This document shows positions 7,820 through 16,833 of a stretch of 64,000 bases of DNA, piece by piece. How positions within the stretch are numbered: the stretch's first letter is position 1; the number at the start of each line of letters is the position of its first letter. Under the pieces are notes generated by a model. It made no database searches. It was not told the DNA's origin and worked only from the letters and a program-made list of their open reading frames with translations. Source of the stretch: Pedobacter namyangjuensis (GTDB lineage Bacteria > Bacteroidota > Bacteroidia > Sphingobacteriales > Sphingobacteriaceae); contig NZ_QMHQ01000001.1 of the NCBI RefSeq assembly GCF_003313325.1, forward strand, positions 310,001-374,000. Reading direction: 5' to 3'. The position numbers and the translations under genes were made by a program.

Positions 7820-8803
7820 TTACATAGACAAAATCTCGACTAGCTTAAGCCAAGTTGGCGTAATGTCGTGCGCATCGATATGCTTTATGGTCTGCGAAAA
7901 CGGTGTAAATACAATTTCTTTATTTACTTGTCCGGCCATTACATCTGTTTTGCCTGCGATAAGTGCCTCTACCGCAGCAACGCCCAAACGACTTGCCAAT
8001 ACGCGATCCATACAGCTTGGTTTACCGCCACGCTGAATATGGCCAAGTACTGATATACGGATGTCGGCGTTGGGAAACTTCTCTTTTAGCGTTTCGCCAA
8101 CTACGTAAGCGCCACCAGCTTCATCGCCCTCGGCCACTATAATTATTTTAGATGCCTTATCTTTTCTGCCGGTTTCTAAACGGTGCACAAGTTCTTCAGA
8201 TCCTACTTGCGCTTCTGGAATTAAAATTGCCTCTGCACCTACACCAATACCACTTCGCAAAGCGATTAGGCCCGAATCGCGACCCATTACTTCTACAATA
8301 AAAAGCCTGTCGTGAGATTCTGCAGTATCTCTAATTTTATCTACCGCATGTACCACGGTATTAATTGCCGTATCGTAACCGATGGTGAAATCTGTACCCA
8401 CTAAATCGTTGTCAATTGTTCCTGGCAAGCCGATAATTGGAAAATCGTACTCTTTGCAGAAAATATCTGCTCCGGTAAACGTTCCGTCGCCTCCAATTAC
8501 AACAAGCGCATCGATATCGCTTTCCACAAGGTTTTTGTGCGCTAATGCCCTACCTTCTTTAGTTCTAAACGCATCGCAACGAGCAGTTTTTAAAATGGTA
8601 CCGCCACGTTGAATAATATTGCCCACAGATTTTCCATCCATTGGCGTAAAATCTGCCTGAATTAGGCCTTCATAACCGCGGGTAATTCCGGTTACTTTAA
8701 TGTTGTAATACAAGCTGGCCCTAACCACAGCTCTAATTGCGGCATTCATGCCTGGCGAATCTCCGCCAGAGGTTAATACCCCGATATTTTTTATTTTCGT
8801 CAT
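7820..8803 (-). CDS. pfkA: ATP-dependent 6-phosphofructokinase
   Basis: A 327-residue PfkA of usual bacterial length. It phosphorylates fructose 6-phosphate to fructose 1,6-bisphosphate, the committed step of glycolysis. Visible motifs are VLTSGGDSPGMNAAIRAVVR (ATP loop), VIGGDGTFTGA (GGDG, the ATP-type signature rather than the GGDD of PPi enzymes), PGTIDNDLVGTDFTIGYDTA (catalytic TIDND Asp) and EVMGRDSG. The start ATG overlaps the last base of the dsbD stop codon (TAATG), so translation is coupled to the upstream reductase gene. A hairpin terminator follows the stop. Confidence 0.97.
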   Translation of the reverse strand: MTKIKNIGVLTSGGDSPGMNAAIRAVVRASLYYNIKVTGITRGYEGLIQADFTPMDGKSVGNIIQRGGTILKTARCDAFRTKEGRALAHKNLVESDIDALVVIGGDGTFTGADIFCKEYDFPIIGLPGTIDNDLVGTDFTIGYDTAINTVVHAVDKIRDTAESHDRLFIVEVMGRDSGLIALRSGIGVGAEAILIPEAQVGSEELVHRLETGRKDKASKIIIVAEGDEAGGAYVVGETLKEKFPNADIRISVLGHIQRGGKPSCMDRVLASRLGVAAVEALIAGKTDVMAGQVNKEIVFTPFSQTIKHIDAHDITPTWLKLVEILSM

Positions 8804-10494
8804 TATTTATTCTTTTGTGCAAACTCGGCTAAACCCTTATCCAAATATGCCAAGTATTTTTCTATGTTAAATTCAACGCCAATTGGTGGAGTTACCAGCT
8901 CTTTCCCGTCAGTGTCCAACAATACGTAATAAGGTTGTGCAAGTGTTTTAAATCGGTCGCCTTGTAGGTGCTGAAACTTTAATCCAACAGAGTTAACTTG
9001 TGTTTTTAAAACGTCTGATTTGAATTGTTCTTCTGCTGGCAACTCAGTTTTATCATCGGTATATAAAGATACAACTACATAGTCTTCTTTAAGTTTTTTT
9101 AGCACTCTTGGGTCCGACCACACCCTTGCCTCCATTTCCCTACAGTTTACGCAACCGTGGCCGGTAAAGTCTAAAAACAATGGTTTGTTTACTATTTTTG
9201 AATAAGCCAAAGCTTCTTCGTAATCAAAAAAACCATCTATGTTATGCGGAATATGTAAAAAATCGCTGTACTTACGTTTTGCTCTATTTGGATCAGTTAC
9301 CGTAGCCGATGTAGTGCTTGCGCCTTGCCCAATTACAAAATCTTGCGTAGAGAGCGGAGGTAATAAACCGCTTATTGCTTTTAATGGCGCACCAAACAAA
9401 CCTGGGAAAAGATATAGCGCAAAGGCAAAAGAAATACCGGCTAGCGTAATTCTTGGTATAGAAACGTAAGGCAAATCACTATCGTGAGAAAATTTGATTT
9501 TACCAATTAAATACATCCCTAGCAGTATTGCCAGAACGATCCAAATTCCAATAAATATTTCGCGGTCTAAAATACCCCAGTGATAAGATAAATCTGCTGT
9601 TGATAAGAATTTTAGCGCAAATCCAATCTCTAAAAAGCCCAAAACCACTTTAACAGAGTTTAACCATCCACCAGATTTTGGTAATGAAGTTAGCCAACTT
9701 GGGAAAATAGCAAACATGGTAAAAATTAAAGCTAAGGCTAATGAAAACCCGAACATTGCTATTACCGGAGTTAACAAATCTTGATCTATTGATACCAATA
9801 CACTACCAATAATTGGCCCTGTACAAGAAAAGGAAACCACAGTTAATGTAGCGGCCATAAAAAATATTCCTGTTAATCCTTTAGAATCTGATTTAGCATC
9901 CAATTTATTCACGAAAGCGCTCGGAAGCGTAATTTCGAACGCACCTAGAAACGAAATACCAAAAATTAACAGTATTAAGAAAATAAAGATGTTAAAAAAA
10001 CCATTTGTTGAAAGCTGGTTTAAGGCGCTTGCACCAAATATAAGCGTGATAATTACGCCTATTAGAACGTAGATTACAATTATAGACAAACCGTACAGCA
10101 TTGCACCTTGAATACCTTTTCCTTTAGTTTCGGCACGTTTTGTAAAAAAACTTACGGTTAAAGGTACCATTGGGTAGATACACGGCATTATGAAGGCCGT
10201 AAAGCCACCTAAAAATCCAATCACAAAAATTACCCAAAGGGATTGTTTAGCTTCAGCTTTTGCAGTATCGGCCGCAGCAGGAGAAGGTTTAATTTTTGCA
10301 CTATCTACATTTGTGGTTGCAGGTTGCACTTTGCTATTTGCAATACTATCTTCTTCAGAACCAATGGTTGTAAAATCCAAATCGTCTGGTGCAGTTGCGG
10401 TAGTGTCTTGTTGCAGTTTAAGCGCTAAACTTTGCGAGGGATTAACTAGTAAAAATATGCTGAAGAAAAATATCAGGATGCTTAACTTTTTCAT
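8803..10494 (-). CDS. dsbD: DsbD-like thiol:disulfide interchange protein (core)
   Basis: A 563-residue inner-membrane protein that carries electrons from cytoplasmic thioredoxin to periplasmic thiol acceptors. After a signal peptide and a low-complexity linker (about 28-80), eight membrane segments form the CcdA/DsbD-beta domain; its redox cysteines are in IMPCIYPMVPLTV and SFSCTGPIIGSVL. The C-terminal thioredoxin-like gamma domain (about 425-563) has the CxxC site GHGCVNCREMEA and a cis-Pro-type LAQPYYVLLDTDG. The N-terminal alpha domain of E. coli DsbD is absent and is instead encoded by two separate upstream genes. Its stop overlaps the pfkA start by one base. Confidence 0.93.
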   Translation of the reverse strand: MKKLSILIFFFSIFLLVNPSQSLALKLQQDTTATAPDDLDFTTIGSEEDSIANSKVQPATTNVDSAKIKPSPAAADTAKAEAKQSLWVIFVIGFLGGFTAFIMPCIYPMVPLTVSFFTKRAETKGKGIQGAMLYGLSIIVIYVLIGVIITLIFGASALNQLSTNGFFNIFIFLILLIFGISFLGAFEITLPSAFVNKLDAKSDSKGLTGIFFMAATLTVVSFSCTGPIIGSVLVSIDQDLLTPVIAMFGFSLALALIFTMFAIFPSWLTSLPKSGGWLNSVKVVLGFLEIGFALKFLSTADLSYHWGILDREIFIGIWIVLAILLGMYLIGKIKFSHDSDLPYVSIPRITLAGISFAFALYLFPGLFGAPLKAISGLLPPLSTQDFVIGQGASTTSATVTDPNRAKRKYSDFLHIPHNIDGFFDYEEALAYSKIVNKPLFLDFTGHGCVNCREMEARVWSDPRVLKKLKEDYVVVSLYTDDKTELPAEEQFKSDVLKTQVNSVGLKFQHLQGDRFKTLAQPYYVLLDTDGKELVTPPIGVEFNIEKYLAYLDKGLAEFAQKNK

Positions 10495-10591
10495 TCTATG
10501 TTTTTAAGGCGGTGAAATTAATAAAAATCTTTTGTTAACGACGGCTAAAGAACTTTAGCAGGCATTTACATTGCAATAGCATTACAATAAA

Positions 10592-11035
10592 TTAGTTAAC
10601 TGGAATGCTAAATGCAATTTCTTCTGAGGGCAAACAAGATTTATCATTGCATGCCATAAACTCTAGTTTACCTTTCACTACAGTTGTAGATTTTTTCAAC
10701 CTTATTTTTTGCTTAAAAACCACCGATTTCTCAAAGTACGAAAGATTCATTTTTACAACTTTATCGTATTTTGTAATTGGTTTTGGCTCAATCGTTTTTC
10801 CAACCAGCAAATAATCATTAGATGGCGAAAATGTAAAACTAGTTTTCATTGGAGCTGATGAAATAGTTTGCGAGTAGATGTGCCAATTGCCATCCATAAC
10901 AGCTTTTAGGTGAAGTATAGCCTCGTTTTTACTTATACGCTCAGCCTTATATTGCCATTTAACCGGTTTTTCTAACTGTGCAAAAGCAATAGCATTAAAC
11001 AAAACGAGAAAAGTTGCAAGCATTAATCTTTTCAT
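10592..11035 (-). CDS. DsbD N-terminal-domain protein, copy 2
   Basis: A 147-residue periplasmic protein: signal peptide (MKRLMLATFLVLFNAIAFA-QL), then a single DsbD-alpha-like immunoglobulin-fold domain ending FMACNDKSCLPSEEIAFSIPVN. The CX4C pair followed by LPS/LPP is the redox site that in DsbD passes electrons to client proteins. It is about 50% identical by eye to the next gene upstream (WHIYSQ..., PKPI-KxxKVxxMN-xYFE), so it is a tandem duplicate. Together with the membrane core downstream it forms a split DsbD system. A terminator separates it from copy 1, so its expression may differ. Confidence 0.88.
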   Translation of the reverse strand: MKRLMLATFLVLFNAIAFAQLEKPVKWQYKAERISKNEAILHLKAVMDGNWHIYSQTISSAPMKTSFTFSPSNDYLLVGKTIEPKPITKYDKVVKMNLSYFEKSVVFKQKIRLKKSTTVVKGKLEFMACNDKSCLPSEEIAFSIPVN

Positions 11036-11067
11036 GCTACAAATGTAATGTTTTAAATCTGTGTAAG

Positions 11068-11102
11068 AAAAAAGCCTCCCAGCTTATGCTGAGAGGCTTT
11101 TT
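11068..11102 (-). terminator. Terminator between the two DsbD-alpha genes
   Basis: On the minus strand AAAGCCTCTCAGC, TTAT-type loop, GCTGGGAGGCTT, then TTTTTTC. A strong stem of about 12 bp with one wobble/mismatch. It would end the birA-copy 1 transcript before copy 2. Confidence 0.8.
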
Positions 11103-11119
11103 GTATTTATTAAATTTAC

Positions 11120-11569
11120 CTACTTAACCGGAACGCTAAAAGCAACGTCTTTAGGAGGCAAACATGATTGATCGTTACAAACCATATAATTTAGCACACC
11201 TTTTACGATAGTGGTTCCTTTTGCAAGTTTTATTTTTTGCGTAAAAATTGCCTGGTCTTCGAAATAATCAACATTCATGTTAAAAACCTTTTCGAATTTA
11301 GAAATTGGCTTTGGTTCTGCGGTAGCTCCCACCAAGGTAAAGTCTTTAGACGGCGCAAACTTAAAAGATGTTTTATTCGGTCCGCCGGGTTTCACATTTT
11401 GCGAATAAATATGCCAGCCATCTTCCATAATCGCCCTTAAATAAATGGTTGCTTCATTTTTGCCAGTTTTCTTCGCAACGTATGACCATGTTACCGGATT
11501 CTCTAACTGCGCAAATGCTCCTGCAGCAGAAAATACTACTAATGCTAAAATTAATGTTAGTCGTTTCAT
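11120..11569 (-). CDS. DsbD N-terminal-domain protein, copy 1
   Basis: A 149-residue protein with a signal peptide (MKRLTLILALVVFSAAGAFA-QL) and one DsbD-alpha-like domain. Conserved segments are DGWHIYSQNVKPGGPNKTSF, PKPISKFEKVFNMNVDYFEDQAIFTQKI and the redox end YMVCNDQSCLPPKDVAFSVPVK with its CX4C pair. It should accept electrons from the DsbD membrane core and reduce periplasmic disulfides, or act as a carrier. Its ATG overlaps the birA stop (TAATG), so the two are co-translated. The paralogue directly downstream suggests that two clients or two redox settings are served. Confidence 0.88.
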   Translation of the reverse strand: MKRLTLILALVVFSAAGAFAQLENPVTWSYVAKKTGKNEATIYLRAIMEDGWHIYSQNVKPGGPNKTSFKFAPSKDFTLVGATAEPKPISKFEKVFNMNVDYFEDQAIFTQKIKLAKGTTIVKGVLNYMVCNDQSCLPPKDVAFSVPVK

Positions 11570-12345
11570 TATTTTGTGTTTAAAAATTCTATTTCTTTAA
11601 AGTTGTACTCAAAAATCTCTTGCCCTTTTTTTACCAAAAGAAAACCTATATCTGTAACTCCCTGTATCTCTCCTTCAAATATCTCGCCATTTTGTCGGTA
11701 CAATGCTTTTTGCTTAATCCGATAAAGTGTATCAACGTATGTTTCCTTAAGTTGGGTATAATTGCCCGCTTTAAGTTGCAAGTACAAACTTTCTATTTGA
11801 CTACAAATTTCTGCTAAAAGATGCTGCAAATTAACATCTTCTTGTAAAATTTGATGTAACGATGTTGCCGATTTTTCTAGGTCTGCAGGAAAATTTTGCT
11901 GATTTACATTTAAACCTATGCCAATAACGGTAGTTTTAATGCCAGTTCCCAAAATCGAATTTTCTATTAAAACACCGCCTATCTTCTTATCGTTGTAGTA
12001 AATGTCGTTAGGCCACTTAATGTTTATCCCGGCAGGTACAAATTTTGCCAAGGCTCTATTTATAGCTACGCTGATGCACATATTTAACAGAAACTGTTTA
12101 TTTAGCGCCAGGAAAGTTGGTTTAAGTAAAATACTTATAGTTAAATTCTTTCCAGGTTCGGCGTACCAAAAATTGTCCTGCTGTCCTCTTCCTGCAAATT
12201 GGTCGTCTGCCATAATTACAGTTCCTTCTGCTAATGGCTCGGAATTTGACAGCATTGTTTTTAAGAAGTTATTCGTAGAATCGACCGATGATAACTTGAT
12301 AAGATTTTGTCCAACAAATAATGTTGAAAAAGTGTTATTTTGCAA
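11569..12345 (-). CDS. birA: Biotin-[acetyl-CoA-carboxylase] ligase
   Basis: A 258-residue monofunctional biotin protein ligase, which makes biotinyl-AMP and attaches biotin to the carrier lysine of acetyl-CoA carboxylase. The biotin/ATP loop is GRGQQDNFWYAEPGKNLTISILLKP (the GRGR-x-x-R-x-W family motif, here with GRGQQ) and the KWPNDIYYNDKKIGGVLIEN segment is standard. It lacks the N-terminal DNA-binding domain of E. coli BirA, so it is not a repressor. The C-terminal SH3-like piece is present. Divergent from rsfS over a 44-base gap; overlaps the downstream DsbD-alpha gene by one base. Confidence 0.93.
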   Translation of the reverse strand: MQNNTFSTLFVGQNLIKLSSVDSTNNFLKTMLSNSEPLAEGTVIMADDQFAGRGQQDNFWYAEPGKNLTISILLKPTFLALNKQFLLNMCISVAINRALAKFVPAGINIKWPNDIYYNDKKIGGVLIENSILGTGIKTTVIGIGLNVNQQNFPADLEKSATSLHQILQEDVNLQHLLAEICSQIESLYLQLKAGNYTQLKETYVDTLYRIKQKALYRQNGEIFEGEIQGVTDIGFLLVKKGQEIFEYNFKEIEFLNTK

Positions 12346-12355
12346 GTGTTGATTT

Positions 12356-12363
12356 TATATTTG
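12356..12363 (+). promoter_or_regulatory. -7 box of rsfS-ftsH
   Basis: TATATTTG is an exact TAnnTTTG match, 26 bases before the rsfS ATG. The nearest upstream TTTG (12339-12342) is 13 bases away, shorter than the usual 17-23, so only the -7 element is convincing. Confidence 0.45.
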
Positions 12364-12389
12364 TTGATGATCAAAATTAAAAATTTTTA

Positions 12390-12764
12390 ATGGTAAAAAA
12401 GAAAACCGCAAACCTTTCTACCTACCTCTCAGAAATAGCCGTACACGGCATCCAAGAAAAAAAGGGAAACGATATTGTTCGATTAGATTTAAGAGAACTG
12501 AACAGTTCTGTATCTGATTATTTTGTAGTTTGCAATGCAGACTCTGCTACGCAAGTTAAAGCTATAGCCGATAGCGTAGAGGATGAAATATACAAACAAA
12601 CCAAAACCAATCCGTGGCGTAAAGAAGGCCTCGATAATGCAGAATGGATTATTTTAGATTACTTTGATATTGTAGTACACATTTTTAAAACCGAAAAACG
12701 TGATTTTTACGGTATTGAAGATTTATGGGGCGATGCAGAAACCACCACTTACAAAAGTGCATAG
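12390..12764 (+). CDS. rsfS: Ribosomal silencing factor RsfS
   Basis: A 124-residue RsfS/Iojap protein of usual length. It binds L14 of the 50S subunit and blocks joining with the 30S subunit when nutrients run short. Family landmarks are DIVRLDLRELNSSVSDYFVVCNADSATQVKAIADSVED and WRKEGLDNAEWIILDYFDIVVHIFKTEKRDFYGIEDLWGDA, the conserved C-terminal FYxLExLWGDA. It is 32 bases upstream of ftsH on the same strand and surely shares its transcript, the usual arrangement in Bacteroidota. Confidence 0.96.
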   Translation: MVKKKTANLSTYLSEIAVHGIQEKKGNDIVRLDLRELNSSVSDYFVVCNADSATQVKAIADSVEDEIYKQTKTNPWRKEGLDNAEWIILDYFDIVVHIFKTEKRDFYGIEDLWGDAETTTYKSA

Positions 12765-12796
12765 CCCAATTAACTTACACACACATTTGAACTAAC

Positions 12797-14866
12797 ATGG
12801 AAGAAAATAAGAAGCCAAAACAAATAAAGAGAATTCCAAACATCCCTAAAAAACCACAAAAAGGCTCGAAATTTAATATTTTTTGGGTTTATGCCGCCAT
12901 TATATTGGGTTTAATTGTGGTTCAACAAATGTTTAGCACCGAGAGCGTTCAAGAAGTTAACTATGCAACTTTCGAAAAAGACATGTTGATTCCTGGCGAT
13001 GTAGAGAAAATCGTATCGTACAAAACCGATGAAATTGCCAGAGCTGACGTTTATATTAAGGAAGGAAAAAAGAACGATCCTAAATACGAAAAGTATAAAT
13101 CTAAAAACACCTTTAATACTACTGCAAAAGGGCCTTTAGTTTATTTTAACGGCAACTCTTTAGATGCAATTAGCAAGCAACTAGACGATTCGCAGAAGGA
13201 TTTACCTGCTGGCCAACCACATATCAAACCGCAGACAACCTCTAAATCAAATCCTTGGTTAAGCGGTTTTATCAGCATTATATTACCGCTTTTATTATTT
13301 GCTGGTCTTTGGATTTTTATGATGCGCCGCATGGGCGGAGGTGGTGGAGGTGGCGGAGGCCAAATCTTCAACATTGGAAAATCTAAAGCGACTTTATTTG
13401 ATAAAGAAAGCCAAGTAAACATAACTTTTAATGACGTTGCGGGTTTAACCGAGGCAAAAACAGAGGTGATGGAGATTGTAGATTTCCTTAAAAACCCTAA
13501 AAAATACACCAATCTAGGGGGTAAAATCCCGAAAGGAGCACTATTAGTTGGTTCTCCGGGTACGGGTAAAACTTTATTAGCTAAAGCTGTTGCAGGCGAG
13601 GCGCAAGTTCCTTTCTTCTCTCTATCAGGATCTGATTTTGTGGAGATGTTTGTGGGCGTGGGTGCATCTCGTGTACGCGACTTGTTTAAGCAAGCTAAAG
13701 ATAAAGCGCCATGTATTATCTTTATTGATGAGATTGATGCAATTGGTAGAGCTAGAGGAAAAGGTAGCATGATGGGCGGAAATGACGAACGTGAAAATAC
13801 CTTAAACCAATTATTGGTAGAAATGGATGGTTTCGGTACAGACTCCGGAATTATTATTATGGGCGCTACCAACAGAGCCGATGTTTTAGATAGCGCTTTG
13901 TTAAGACCAGGCCGTTTTGACAGACAAATTTATGTTGATATGCCTGATATTAACGAGCGTAAAGAAATATTCAATGTACACTTAAAACCAATTAAGCTTG
14001 AAGAAAACATTGATATTAATTTCTTAGCTAAGCAAACTCCCGGTTTTTCTGGCGCTGATATTGCAAATTTATGTAATGAAGCTGCCTTAATTGCTGCCAG
14101 AAAATCTCACGAATCTGTTACTAAACAAGATTTCTTAGATGCAGTTGACCGTATAATTGGTGGTTTAGAGAAAAAGAATAAAATAATTACTAAAGAAGAG
14201 AAAAAAGCCATTGCTTTCCACGAAGCTGGTCACGCTACGGTTTCTTGGTTACTAAAACATGCGCATCCGCTAATTAAAGTAACAATCGTTCCTCGCGGAC
14301 AATCGTTAGGCGCAGCATGGTATTTACCAGAAGAAAGAAGTATTACCACTACAGAGCAGATTTTAGACGAGATGTGCGCAACTATGGGCGGTAGGGCTGC
14401 AGAAAAAATCACCTTTGGTAAAATTAGCACCGGCGCATTAAGCGATTTAGAGAAGGTTACCAAACAAGCTTATGCAATGGTTTCTATGTACGGACTAAAC
14501 GATAAATTGGGTAATATTTCTTACTATGATTCTAGAGGTCAGGAGAGTTTTACCAAGCCTTACTCTGAAGCTACGGCGAGAATTATAGACGAAGAAGCGA
14601 GCAAAATTATTGAAGAGCAGTATCAAAGAGCTTTACAGATTTTAGCAGACAATCAAGAAAACTTAATTAAGCTTGCGGAAAAACTGTTAGTTGCCGAGGT
14701 AATCTTTAAAGAAGATTTAGAAGAAATATTCGGTAAACGTGCCTTTGACAGCGAGGGAACAGAGTTATTAGCCGAGTTTGTTCCGGTTGATGATCTTTCT
14801 ACAGTTTCACCAACAGTTACTGATGCTAGCTCCACTGCGTCAAATACGCCAAACGAAGCGAAATAA
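12797..14866 (+). CDS. ftsH: ATP-dependent zinc metalloprotease FtsH
   Basis: A 689-residue membrane-bound AAA+ protease that degrades unassembled and regulatory membrane proteins. Two membrane helices (about 30-47 and 155-175) flank a periplasmic domain. The AAA module has Walker A GSPGTGKT (about 252-259; most FtsH read GPPGTGKT), Walker [12 protein letters not shown] and the [22 protein letters not shown] with arginine fingers. The zinc site is H475-E-A-G-H479. The glycine-rich stretch [10 protein letters not shown] follows the second helix, and a Ser/Thr-rich tail ends the protein. A terminator follows. Confidence 0.98.
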   Translation: MEENKKPKQIKRIPNIPKKPQKGSKFNIFWVYAAIILGLIVVQQMFSTESVQEVNYATFEKDMLIPGDVEKIVSYKTDEIARADVYIKEGKKNDPKYEKYKSKNTFNTTAKGPLVYFNGNSLDAISKQLDDSQKDLPAGQPHIKPQTTSKSNPWLSGFISIILPLLLFAGLWIFMMRRMGGGGGGGGGQIFNIGKSKATLFDKESQVNITFNDVAGLTEAKTEVMEIVDFLKNPKKYTNLGGKIPKGALLVGSPGTGKTLLAKAVAGEAQVPFFSLSGSDFVEMFVGVGASRVRDLFKQAKDKAPCIIFIDEIDAIGRARGKGSMMGGNDERENTLNQLLVEMDGFGTDSGIIIMGATNRADVLDSALLRPGRFDRQIYVDMPDINERKEIFNVHLKPIKLEENIDINFLAKQTPGFSGADIANLCNEAALIAARKSHESVTKQDFLDAVDRIIGGLEKKNKIITKEEKKAIAFHEAGHATVSWLLKHAHPLIKVTIVPRGQSLGAAWYLPEERSITTTEQILDEMCATMGGRAAEKITFGKISTGALSDLEKVTKQAYAMVSMYGLNDKLGNISYYDSRGQESFTKPYSEATARIIDEEASKIIEEQYQRALQILADNQENLIKLAEKLLVAEVIFKEDLEEIFGKRAFDSEGTELLAEFVPVDDLSTVSPTVTDASSTASNTPNEAK

Positions 14867-14886
14867 TTATTTAATCGATATATAAA

Positions 14887-14913
14887 ACAGCTCCATTTTT
14901 GGGGCTGTTTTTG
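14887..14913 (+). terminator. Terminator of rsfS-ftsH
   Basis: ACAGCTCC (14887-14894), loop ATTTTT, GGGGCTGT (14901-14908) with one G-T pair, then TTTT. Its T-run also supplies the -33 box of the next promoter. Confidence 0.75.
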
Positions 14914-14941
14914 TTTATATGAGCTAGGTTAACTACTTTTG
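14910..14941 (+). promoter_or_regulatory. Consensus promoter of the LUD-domain gene
   Basis: TTTG (14910-14913), 20 bases, TACTTTTG (14934-14941): a perfect Bacteroidota promoter, ending 10 bases before the ATG at 14952, so the leader is only a few bases. Confidence 0.7.
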
Positions 14942-14951
14942 AAACCCTACT

Positions 14952-15596
14952 ATGAAAGAGAACATTTCTTCTAAAGAACTTATGCTTAAAAAAATTAGAA
15001 AGGCCTTGCTAGAAAAGCGAGACAATCCTTATCCTAATTTAGAAGAAAGCCCGCTTTATAAAGCTAATGAAGAAGAGCTTGAAATTTTATTTGCAGAGCA
15101 GTTAACTGCTGTTGCAGGTAATTTTATTTTCTGCGAGAACGGCGTAGACTTCGTTGAAAACATACTCGACTTAGCGGATAAATACAAGTGGCGCAAAATT
15201 TATTGTTGGGAGCCAGAGCTTCAGGCCTTGTTAAAACATTACGAGTTTCCGTTTTATCAAACAGATAAAGATTTTGAACATGCTGAAGTTGGCATTACGC
15301 TGTGCGAAGCGTTGGTAGCTAGAAATGGTTCGGTTATGTTAAGCAATCAACATGCCGCAGGGCGAAGATTGAGCATTTTCCCTCATCATCATATCGTTAT
15401 TGCCCGAACCGGACAATTGGTTTTAGATTTGAAAGATGCTTTTCAGCTATTAAAAAATAAATACGGCACCAACATTCCGTCAATGGTTAGTAATATCACT
15501 GGACCAAGCAGAACTGCTGATATTGAGAAAACTTTGGTGCTTGGCGCTCACGGCCCAAAAGAGCTTTTTGTTTTTTTAGTTGATGATTTTTCTTAG
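14952..15596 (+). CDS. LUD-domain protein (LutC/YkgG-like)
   Basis: A 214-residue protein of the LutC/YkgG family. In other bacteria LutC is one subunit of the LutABC L-lactate oxidation system, but no lutA or lutB is present here, as is usual for the single copy found next to ftsH in Bacteroidota. Family features are VARNGSVMLSNQHAAGRRLSIFPHHHIVIARTGQLV and the NITGPSRTADIEKTLVLGAHGPKELFVFLVDD ending, where GPSRTADIE is the diagnostic motif. It follows ftsH behind its own promoter. Role here is therefore uncertain. Confidence 0.88.
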   Translation: MKENISSKELMLKKIRKALLEKRDNPYPNLEESPLYKANEEELEILFAEQLTAVAGNFIFCENGVDFVENILDLADKYKWRKIYCWEPELQALLKHYEFPFYQTDKDFEHAEVGITLCEALVARNGSVMLSNQHAAGRRLSIFPHHHIVIARTGQLVLDLKDAFQLLKNKYGTNIPSMVSNITGPSRTADIEKTLVLGAHGPKELFVFLVDDFS

Positions 15597-15675
15597 TTAA
15601 ATTTTTGTTTAATTTTTAATTTGTAATATATTTATACCAAATACCAAAACAGTATACGGTACATCTACAATAACT

Positions 15676-16746
15676 ATGAACAAAATTTATTCGGTAATTA
15701 CAGGTACGGGTAGCTATATCCCTGAAAATATCATTTCTGGCGATCATTTTAAAGATGCTTCGTTTTATGATAATGGGCTAAAGCTTGATAAAGAAAATGC
15801 TGAAATCATTCATAAATTCAGTGAAATTACTGAAATTGTTGAACGCAGGTACGCTTGCGACAATTTAGTTAATAGTGATATTGCAGCTATTGCAGCAAGA
15901 AAAGCTATTGAAGATGCTGGTATCGATCAAGAAAGTTTAGATCAAATCATTTTCTGTCACAATTTTGGAGATGTAAAAGCAAACTCAAATAGAATGGACA
16001 TGTTGCCTGCCTTGGCAGCAAAAGTTAAGCAAGAGCTTAATATCGAAAATCCAGATTGCGTAGCTTATGACGTGATTTTTGGTTGTCCAGGATGGGTTCA
16101 GGGTGTAATACAAGCAGATTATTTGATTCGTAGTGGCGATGCCAAAAAAGTTATGGTTATCGGCTCTGAAACTCTATCAAGAATAATTGATCCACATGAT
16201 AGAGATAGCATGATATTTTCTGACGGTGCTGGTGTTGTTATTTTTGAAGCAAAAGAAAGTGAAGAACCAATAGGCATCATTGCGCATAAAAGTCAGACTT
16301 TTGCTAGCCACGCTTCGTTATTGTTAATGGGGAACAGTAATAACCCCGGCGAAACTAACGGCAATACCTACCTTAAAATGAATGGTCGTAAGCTGTATGA
16401 GTTTGCTGTAGTTACGGTACCAAAGGTTGTTAAAGAGGCTATAGATAAATCAGGCGTTCCAATAACTGACATAAAAACTGTTTTTATCCACCAAGCAAAT
16501 GGCAAAATGGATAATGCTATTATGAAACGTTTATTTAAACTTTACGAGATAGAAAGTGTGCCTGAAAAGCTGGTACCAATGACTATCTCGTGGCTTGGAA
16601 ACAGCTCTGTTGCTACCATACCAACTTTAATAGATTTAGTGAAAAACGGAAAGGTTGAAGGCTATAAAATACAGAAAGGTGAATATGCCGTATTTGCCTC
16701 AGTTGGCGCAGGAATGCATATTAATGCTGTAGTTTATAAATTTTAA
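15676..16746 (+). CDS. 3-oxoacyl-ACP synthase III family protein (FabH-like)
   Basis: A 356-residue thiolase-fold condensing enzyme. The catalytic triad is visible: Cys in YDVIFGCPGWVQGVIQADYLI, His in VFIHQANGKMDNAI, and Asn in SWLGNSSVATIPTLIDL. FabH starts fatty-acid synthesis by joining acetyl-CoA to malonyl-ACP. This protein is longer than E. coli FabH (317) and contains an insertion near residues 35-70 (FYDNGLKLDKENAEIIHKF), so it may be a paralogue specialised for another starter or product rather than the housekeeping FabH. No fatty-acid genes adjoin it. Confidence 0.88.
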   Translation: MNKIYSVITGTGSYIPENIISGDHFKDASFYDNGLKLDKENAEIIHKFSEITEIVERRYACDNLVNSDIAAIAARKAIEDAGIDQESLDQIIFCHNFGDVKANSNRMDMLPALAAKVKQELNIENPDCVAYDVIFGCPGWVQGVIQADYLIRSGDAKKVMVIGSETLSRIIDPHDRDSMIFSDGAGVVIFEAKESEEPIGIIAHKSQTFASHASLLLMGNSNNPGETNGNTYLKMNGRKLYEFAVVTVPKVVKEAIDKSGVPITDIKTVFIHQANGKMDNAIMKRLFKLYEIESVPEKLVPMTISWLGNSSVATIPTLIDLVKNGKVEGYKIQKGEYAVFASVGAGMHINAVVYKF

Positions 16747-16833
16747 GGTAAGTGGACAAGGAGTAAGGAACAAAGATTAAAGACAATGTTTAGATTCCTT
16801 TCGTTGTTTTCTTTCTTCTTTCTCTACCCAATC

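Noticed and set aside
13336..13362. GGTGGAGGTGGCGGA-type microrepeat in ftsH
   Set aside because: It encodes the Gly-rich linker after the second membrane helix that is common in FtsH of this phylum.
13141..13872. Long open frame on the minus strand (243 codons) opposite ftsH
   Set aside because: It is antisense to the conserved AAA domain of ftsH, has a composition expected from the reversed codons, and no recognisable protein features.
15597..15675. Separate promoter for the FabH-like gene
   Set aside because: The 79-base AT-rich gap has several TATTT-like words but no box with correct TAnnTTTG form and spacing.
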